A DNA stretch of 64,000 nt. It comes from an uncultured Dysosmobacter sp. Its GTDB lineage: Bacteria > Bacillota > Clostridia > Oscillospirales > Oscillospiraceae. Shown here in pieces: positions 59,270 through 64,000 of this stretch. Where the stretch lies: assembly GCA_947625655.1 (NCBI GenBank), contig CANQPD010000015.1, positions 1 to 64,000 of the forward strand, read 5' to 3'. The position numbers and the translations under genes were made by a program. Below the pieces are notes generated by a model. That model was given only the letters and a program-made list of their open reading frames with translations, did no database searches and was not told the DNA's origin. Position 1 is the stretch's first letter. The number at the start of each line of letters is the position of its first letter.

Positions 59270-59614
59270 ATGGATATGAAAAGAAAACTCGAACTTTTAG
59301 AAGCATGGAAAAATCGCCGCCCGGAAATGGGTGTTATTTCCATTCGTTGCAAATCCACGGGTGATTTGTTCCTGGGAATTTCCAAGGATACAAGAGCGGA
59401 TTTTAACAGCAATCGTTTTAAGCTGTCCGCAAATGGCCACCCGAACAGGCAGCTTCAGGAATTATGGAATCGGTACGGCGAACCCAATTTTGAGTTTTCG
59501 GTTGCCAAAATTCTCGAATATGAAAGTCCGACAGATGACCACATAGATGAATTGAAATTACTTCTGGAGAGATGCCTCATGGAAGCGCCGCAGGCAAGGA
59601 GGATTTGGAAATGA
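59270..59614 (+). CDS. GIY-YIG-like protein with altered catalytic motif
   Basis: 114 residues from ATG 59270 (GAGGTG 6 bases before). The sequence lines up with small GIY-YIG family proteins: GVISIRCKSTGDLFLGISKD in the GIY...YIG position, then HPNRQLQELWNRYGEPNFEF and a C-terminal helix. Both signature tyrosines are replaced (GVI for GIY, FLG for YIG), so nuclease activity is doubtful. First gene of the cargo operon; overlaps the next by 4 bases. Confidence 0.7.
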   Translation: MDMKRKLELLEAWKNRRPEMGVISIRCKSTGDLFLGISKDTRADFNSNRFKLSANGHPNRQLQELWNRYGEPNFEFSVAKILEYESPTDDHIDELKLLLERCLMEAPQARRIWK

Positions 59615-60075
59615 ACGAGAAAATTGTCGTGTCCGCAGAAGGTTATGACCGCGTGGACGGTCGAAACGCCTACCGCTCCCACATCAAACAGATCACGCTG
59701 GGCGCTCCCGCCCTGAAAGAAAATCAGGCCATGCAGATTGCGGCGCAGTTGTGGACGGCCCAAGAGGACGGCACACTGAAAATGAGTGCCGAACTCCCCA
59801 TTCATCAGGTTTTTGACCTGATGATCGTTCTCAGCCGCACGTTACTGTATTTCAAGGAGGCATACCGGCTCCCGCTGTTGTACGACCCTGACAATCCCAC
59901 CATTGAACGGATCGGCTTGCAGGGTGAGGCGCTGCCTGTGTCCATCTGCACAGAGAACCCGAACATCAACAAAGATATACAAGACTTCTCCCAGGCGTTG
60001 AGCGACCTGGGAGAACTGACTGGAGAGCGGCTTAGAACGCTGACCAGAATCCTGAAAGAATTGGAGTGTTATTGA
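59611..60075 (+). CDS. DUF6530-like protein
   Basis: 154 residues, start overlapping the previous stop (ATGA). Segments VSAEGYDRVDGRNAYRSHIK, LPIHQVFDLMIVLSRTLLYF and RIGLQGEALPVSICTENPNI match what I recall of the DUF6530 family; no function is known. It is translationally coupled to the GIY-YIG-like gene and directly precedes the AAA-VWA gene. Confidence 0.65.
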   Translation: MNEKIVVSAEGYDRVDGRNAYRSHIKQITLGAPALKENQAMQIAAQLWTAQEDGTLKMSAELPIHQVFDLMIVLSRTLLYFKEAYRLPLLYDPDNPTIERIGLQGEALPVSICTENPNINKDIQDFSQALSDLGELTGERLRTLTRILKELECY

Positions 60076-60077
60076 AA

Positions 60078-62111
60078 ATGAGACAGAATTATCTTCTGTC
60101 ACCGGCCAGACAGTTGACAGAAGATGAACAGTCCCTTGTCTGGCAAAAGCCCGCTTCCCATGTAGAGAGCGAGGCGGAACGGCGTATCTGTGAAGCCGTC
60201 AAGCGCAACTGGAACCGGGGCGAAATGAAAATCTCTACCATCCTTTTGGAAGGTGATGCCGGTTCCGGCAAAACGCAGCTTGCGAAAGCCTTGTCCGCTG
60301 ATTTTGGCCTTCCTTATACAAAAGTGACCTGTTTCGCGGATATGGACAAGTCTGATGTGCTGGGAGCGATCCTGCCGGTACTGTCTGAAAAGGATAATCA
60401 AGCGGACAGCGTAGAATATCAGTATTACCCCTCTGAAATTGTGCGGGCCTATGAAAACGGCTGGCTTCTGGAAATCCAGGAGCCGACCGTGATTCGGGAT
60501 GCGGCTGTTTTGATGGCGCTCAACTCCGCATTGGAGCCGGACGGCAGTATTAACCTGCCTACCCGTATCGTCCGCCGACACCCGGATTTTATTGCCGTCA
60601 TTACTACCAACCGCAACTACAACGGGTGCCGCCCGCTGAATGAAGCCTTGCGCGACCGGGTGCAACATTCTGAAAAGATGGACTTGCCCCCGATTGACGT
60701 TATGATGGAACGCGCTTCTGAAAAGACAGCGTTTCGGGATGACGATGTGCTGCGAACCTGCGCCGAAACAATAGTCCTGCTTGACCAAACCGCCAAAGCG
60801 AACGCTATTAAAGGCGTAGCTGGCATGAGATCATATTTCTTTTGGATCGACGATATTTCCCAAGGCACAAACGCTGTGGAATCTCTATATCACAAGGTTA
60901 TCTATAAAATGACCACCGACCCGGACGAAATCATGCTTTTGGAACAGGCACTGGTCAAATCAGGATTGAAAGAAACACTGGAAGATGTGGAGCCGCATCG
61001 TGGTCGGAGCAACGGCGAGGAATTAGAGGTTCCCGCCGATGGCTCTGATGAGACATTCCATGTGTCCCAGCCCGATACTCCGCCCGCCGTTGCATTGAAG
61101 AAATCTGCCGATAGCGAGGGCCACGCCAGCGGTCAGCCAGAATCCACTTTGGAAACTCACACCACCGATACCGGCGAAAATGGGACGCCTTTGTACCATG
61201 AGTTGTCACAGGAGGAACAAGCGCATTTGGAGGAAGAAAAGGAATCTCTCCGCAAGCGATTGAATCAAGAGGCGCGGGCGGCTGTAAAGGGTTCCTGCCA
61301 TGAAAAGGTGGGCATGATTGTCCACCGCCCGGAATCTACGCTGGAGCAGCAGCAGGAATACCGAAAGATCGCTTCTACGCTTATGCCGGTTATTCAAGAA
61401 TTGACCAGAAAAACGGAGCCGCTGCTGGAACATGAAATTGCTGTGGAGTTTGCAAAGAACCGTGTTTACGGTTCCAGATTTCATGCTGAAAGAACCGCTA
61501 CGCCGGATTTTCGATATTTTTCAAGGAAGAATCCGCCTGACGAAAATCCCTCGTTGGCTGTTGCGTTGCGTGTTGACCAGTCTGCTTCTATGAACGCTTT
61601 TGGGCGGTTAGAAGCGGCAAAAGAAGCCGCCGTTGCCGTCTGTGAGTTCTGTGAAGCCTGTGGTATCCCGACATTGATTTATGGCGATACTGCTGACCGT
61701 TCTCCACGGGAAAAAATGTCAATGTACGCTTACCTGGATTGGGAGAAACCCGCTCTCAATGACAAGTGCGCCATCATGTCTATGCAGGGTATCAGCAACA
61801 ATCGAGATGGGATGGCACTTAGGGTACTGTCTGAAAAGCTGGCAAAAGCGCCACAGACAACAAAGCTGCTGATTAGCCTTAGTGATGGTCAACCCAAAGC
61901 TATGCCAGACTATTCCGGCAAATTAGCGGCGGAAGATATGAAACAGATTATCAAAGAATATGGCCGCAAAGGTGTGATTTTTTTGGCCGCGGCGATTGGT
62001 CAGGATAAAGATGCAATCTGTGAAATCTACGGCCAAGAGCATTTTATCGACATTAGCGACCTCAAACAGTTACCTATGCGCTTGGTTCAGATCATCGCAC
62101 GATACTTATAA
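60078..62111 (+). CDS. Fused MoxR-type AAA ATPase and von Willebrand A (VWA) domain protein
   Basis: 677 residues from ATG 60078 (an in-frame GTG at 60066 is possible). The N-terminal AAA domain has Walker A LLEGDAGSGKTQLAKAL (about residue 57), GWLLEIQEPTVI in the Walker B position, where the usual Asp is Gln, and AVITTNRNYNGCRPLNEAL (sensor 1). A charged linker of about 110 residues follows. The C-terminal VWA domain has a complete MIDAS-type set: VDQSASMNAF, SNNRDGMALRVL and SLSDGQPKAM. MoxR and VWA proteins usually work as separate pairs in remodelling protein or metal complexes; here they are fused. Confidence 0.88.
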   Translation: MRQNYLLSPARQLTEDEQSLVWQKPASHVESEAERRICEAVKRNWNRGEMKISTILLEGDAGSGKTQLAKALSADFGLPYTKVTCFADMDKSDVLGAILPVLSEKDNQADSVEYQYYPSEIVRAYENGWLLEIQEPTVIRDAAVLMALNSALEPDGSINLPTRIVRRHPDFIAVITTNRNYNGCRPLNEALRDRVQHSEKMDLPPIDVMMERASEKTAFRDDDVLRTCAETIVLLDQTAKANAIKGVAGMRSYFFWIDDISQGTNAVESLYHKVIYKMTTDPDEIMLLEQALVKSGLKETLEDVEPHRGRSNGEELEVPADGSDETFHVSQPDTPPAVALKKSADSEGHASGQPESTLETHTTDTGENGTPLYHELSQEEQAHLEEEKESLRKRLNQEARAAVKGSCHEKVGMIVHRPESTLEQQQEYRKIASTLMPVIQELTRKTEPLLEHEIAVEFAKNRVYGSRFHAERTATPDFRYFSRKNPPDENPSLAVALRVDQSASMNAFGRLEAAKEAAVAVCEFCEACGIPTLIYGDTADRSPREKMSMYAYLDWEKPALNDKCAIMSMQGISNNRDGMALRVLSEKLAKAPQTTKLLISLSDGQPKAMPDYSGKLAAEDMKQIIKEYGRKGVIFLAAAIGQDKDAICEIYGQEHFIDISDLKQLPMRLVQIIARYL

Positions 62112-62129
62112 TTGGAAGGAGGCACACTG

Positions 62130-62777
62130 ATGGATTGTGCAAAGGTTGGAAAACTCATTCTTCAACTCCGCACAGAAAAGGGGTTGACGCAGAAACAAGT
62201 GGCAGATCAGCTGAATATTACCAACAAGACCATCTCAAAATGGGAGTGCGGCCTGGGATGTCCCGATGTTTCTCTATGGGAAGAACTCGCAGGCGTATTA
62301 GGTGCTGACATTCTCAAGTTGCTTCAAGGTGAATTAAACCCAAACCGGCCTGATATTGGGAAGATGAATCAGATACAGTTTTATGTTTGCCCAACCTGCG
62401 GTAACATCCTCACCAGCACGGGGGCCGCATCTATCGCCTGCTGCGGACGGCAGTTACAACCATTGAGTCCGGCCACGTCTGCCCTCAAACACACACCGCA
62501 CATTGAGGAAATTGAGGACGAGTATTATGCGACGATGGAGCATGAAATGCGGAGAGAACACTATCTTCTCTTTGCGGCCTGCGTAAATGATGACCGCATC
62601 TGGTTCAACAGACTATACCCTGAGCAAAATGCCGCTTTTCGATTTCCAAATATGCGGAGCGGCGCAACTCTTTATCTTTATTGCACTCAGCACGGATTGA
62701 TGAGATATGAGGTCGATGTCTTACTGAACAAATGTAAACTGCCGCGAACGAAAGGCAGGGATTCCTATGAACGGTGA
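62130..62777 (+). CDS. XRE helix-turn-helix and zinc-ribbon protein
   Basis: 215 residues from ATG 62130, 7 bases after GAAGGAGG. XRE domain (LILQLRTEKGLTQKQVADQL, NKTISKWECGLGCPDVSLW), then a CPTCGN...CCGRQL zinc-binding segment and a C-terminal domain rich in aromatic residues. Last large gene of the cargo operon, probably its own regulator. It overlaps the next gene by 11 bases. Confidence 0.82.
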   Translation: MDCAKVGKLILQLRTEKGLTQKQVADQLNITNKTISKWECGLGCPDVSLWEELAGVLGADILKLLQGELNPNRPDIGKMNQIQFYVCPTCGNILTSTGAASIACCGRQLQPLSPATSALKHTPHIEEIEDEYYATMEHEMRREHYLLFAACVNDDRIWFNRLYPEQNAAFRFPNMRSGATLYLYCTQHGLMRYEVDVLLNKCKLPRTKGRDSYER

Positions 62778-62946
62778 ATGCTTTGAATGGGTTTTATGCC
62801 CTGTTTGCGGGAGCAAAACGCGAACCAGAGTAACAAGTGACACGGAGCTTCGCAACTTTCCACTGTTCTGCCCCAAATGTAAAAGCGAGAACCTTATCAA
62901 TGTAAGCAAACTGAATATCACCGTTGTCAAAGAGCCAGTCGCATAG
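62767..62946 (+). CDS. Cysteine-rich KTR domain protein
   Basis: 59 residues from ATG 62767, ending at TAG 62944-62946. It has two CxxC pairs, VLCPVCGSKTRTRV (with the KTR motif) and LFCPKCKSEN, the pattern of the small KTR family found beside conjugative transposons. Likely a zinc-binding regulator. Closed by a strong terminator. Confidence 0.8.
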   Translation: MNGECFEWVLCPVCGSKTRTRVTSDTELRNFPLFCPKCKSENLINVSKLNITVVKEPVA

Positions 62947-62950
62947 ACGC

Positions 62951-62998
62951 AGAGCCGATGAACTTATGAGATTTCTCATAGTGCATCGGCTCTTTTTC
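62951..62998 (+). terminator. Intrinsic terminator of the cargo operon
   Basis: AGAGCCGATG (62951-62960) pairs with CATCGGCTCT (62984-62993), with an inner TATGAGA/CTCATA helix, followed by a T-run. Confidence 0.88.
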
Positions 62999-63029
62999 TA
63001 TGTACCTGGACAAAGTTGGAGTACAAGTA

Positions 63030-63392
63030 TTATCCCTCTGGTAATTCCTTTGCCTGATGTATCCCTTTCACGACCGCTTCAACGATAACAAGGTCTTTAT
63101 CGTTCAAACCATCCAGCAGTGTGTCCACGCGCCGCCGCATAGAGCTTTTCACGTCATCCCTGTCCTTGAATATGTGCCGGTCAAGAGAAACGTCGAACAT
63201 TTCGGCAAGCTGAAACAACAAATCCACGCTGGGGGTCTGACCCTCGTTTTCAAGCGCCTGGATGTGCCGGGGAACGTAGTCGATAATCTCAGAAAGTTGC
63301 TCTCTGGTCACGTCCCTTGCTTCACGAGCTTGTTTGATGTCCTGTCCTATCGGCATGAAATCAAGTTTGAACTTGTTGCTTTTCGTATCCAT
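63030..63392 (-). CDS. XRE-family transcriptional regulator
   Basis: 120 residues from ATG 63392, 4 bases after GAGGTGG; the longer upstream frame is less likely. Helix-turn-helix: IGQDIKQAREARDVTREQLS, IDYVPRHIQALENEGQTPSV. The C-terminal part is helical. Leftward, convergent with the cargo operon and divergent from the partial gene at the right edge, so it may control the right part of the element. Confidence 0.87.
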   Translation of the reverse strand: MDTKSNKFKLDFMPIGQDIKQAREARDVTREQLSEIIDYVPRHIQALENEGQTPSVDLLFQLAEMFDVSLDRHIFKDRDDVKSSMRRRVDTLLDGLNDKDLVIVEAVVKGIHQAKELPEG

Positions 63393-63587
63393 AAGCCCAC
63401 CTCTGTATATTAGAAATATCATCACTATTTTACAGATATGTGAGCGCCGATTAAACGAGTTGTAATATCCTGATATAAGAGGCGATATATCTCTTTCGAT
63501 TTACCTGAAAAACAAATAAGCAAGCCCACCTAATAAAAAAACGGTGTTTCGGGTGGGCTGCTTTGCTACGCCTAAAATCGGCTCATG

Positions 63588-63616
63588 CCCTCCAAACCCG
63601 TTTTGAGTTTGGAGGG
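63588..63616. repeat. Inverted repeat in the leader
   Basis: CCCTCCAAAC (63588-63597) and GTTTGGAGGG (63607-63616), perfect 10-base arms, 9-base loop. Confidence 0.75.
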
Positions 63617-63687
63617 ATTACTTTGCGTTGGTCTGATATGACCAGCCCGCTGCTTATCAAAAGCAGCGACTATCTATGAGGCTCTGT

Positions 63688-63729
63688 GCAAAAGCGAGGA
63701 TGACCGGCTAAAAAAATCCTCGTTTTTGC
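63688..63729 (+). terminator. Long hairpin in the leader
   Basis: GCAAAAGCGAGGAT pairs with ATCCTCGTTTTTGC (one wobble) around a 14-base loop; the second arm contains TTTTT. Possible terminator or attenuator upstream of the partial gene. Confidence 0.5.
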
Positions 63730-63853
63730 ATGGGGCCTTTCTATTCAGCAAGTAGAAGCTACACCTCTACAATGTAGTCCTGCTTTAGCCCCTCGCTGCC
63801 GTGGCCCGCCCCGGTCTGAATTTCCAAAAAATTCAGACTGGAGGTAAAGGAAA

Positions 63854-64000
63854 ATGGCAGACAGCCATCCTAAAAGCATTGACCCTCGGCCCAAGCGCCG
63901 GAGGGATAAGGACAACCCTTACACGATCTTCACAACAGGCATCAATACCGCCACCCCGCACTATTATCTGTCTCTCCAGGATAGCAACAATATGGAACGG
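63854..64000 (+). CDS. N-terminal part of an element gene (possibly sigma-like), cut by the window edge
   Basis: 49 codons from ATG 63854 (GGAGG then AAAGG upstream) run to the edge without a stop. The start MADSHPKSIDPRPKRRRDKD followed by NPYTIFTTG and PHYYLSLQD resembles the opening of sigma-70-like regulators of Clostridia conjugative elements, from memory of the family. The rest is outside the window. Confidence 0.65.
   Translation, partial: MADSHPKSIDPRPKRRRDKDNPYTIFTTGINTATPHYYLSLQDSNNMER

Larger units (their letters stand above)
63393..63853. other. Intergenic region with a series of hairpins
   Basis: 461 bases without a gene. It holds three strong inverted repeats (63588-63616, 63649-63667 and 63688-63729), listed separately where clear, and serves as leader of the gene starting at 63854 and as promoter region of the XRE gene. 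A weak minus-strand pair (TTTAAT, 17 bases, TAAAAT) lies about 40-70 bases before the XRE start. Confidence 0.55.

Overview
The window looks like chromosome of an anaerobic gut Firmicute of the Clostridia, most like the Oscillospiraceae (Flavonifractor, Lawsonibacter or Intestinimonas type). This is inferred from the ferredoxin-dependent indolepyruvate oxidoreductase, the Clostridia-type conjugative genes, Gram-positive sortase biology and mixed GC content. It holds two kinds of DNA: host and accessory metabolic genes (1 to about 14.2 kb, almost all leftward) and a large integrative conjugative element of the Tn1549 / C. difficile CTn type (about 15.2 kb to beyond the right edge, almost all rightward). 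No integrase and neither attachment site was seen.

Left region. Three copies of a 119-bp repeat abut tRNA-Gly(CCC). Next is a leftward operon iorA-iorB-small protein-FrhB-like protein (aryl pyruvate and ferredoxin chemistry). A lower-GC stretch follows with cyuA-ridA-malY (degradation of cysteine, cystathionine and other beta-C-S compounds; RidA clears the reactive enamine products). An IS5-family remnant separates it from a dctPQM TRAP transporter operon with an M29/NicX-type metalloenzyme. The last operon is driven from a good promoter overlapped by a clean inverted repeat, and a divergent GntR regulator lies next to it.

Element, 15.6 to 59.2 kb. Order: parA-parB; a surface module (membrane-anchored protein, sortase, secreted transglutaminase-like protein, and a 2160-residue thioester/CnaB stalk ending in LPTTG); accessory genes including a circularly permuted cytosine-5 methyltransferase flanked by two paralogous genes; a 2772-residue methylase/SNF2 helicase that contains a complete tnpV gene in another reading frame; small regulatory genes; a Toprim primase-like protein; an actin-like ParM with its partner; a candidate oriT; mobC and relaxase; then the type IV secretion set (PcfB, ArdC-like, VirD4, Maff2, VirB6/TrbL-like, PrgI, VirB4, a radical SAM protein, an XF1762-type protein and a CHAP hydrolase). 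Several genes share a promoter type in which GCACATTTG overlaps the -35 box.

Cargo, 59.2 to 63.0 kb. Behind the last conjugation gene sits a compact, lower-GC operon with its own promoter and operator-like repeat: degenerate GIY-YIG-like protein, DUF6530-like protein, fused MoxR-type AAA ATPase plus von Willebrand A protein, XRE/zinc-ribbon protein and a Cys-rich KTR protein. It is the best candidate here for an undescribed system, possibly of the MoxR-VWA conflict type. The window ends with a leftward XRE regulator and the first 49 codons of another rightward gene.
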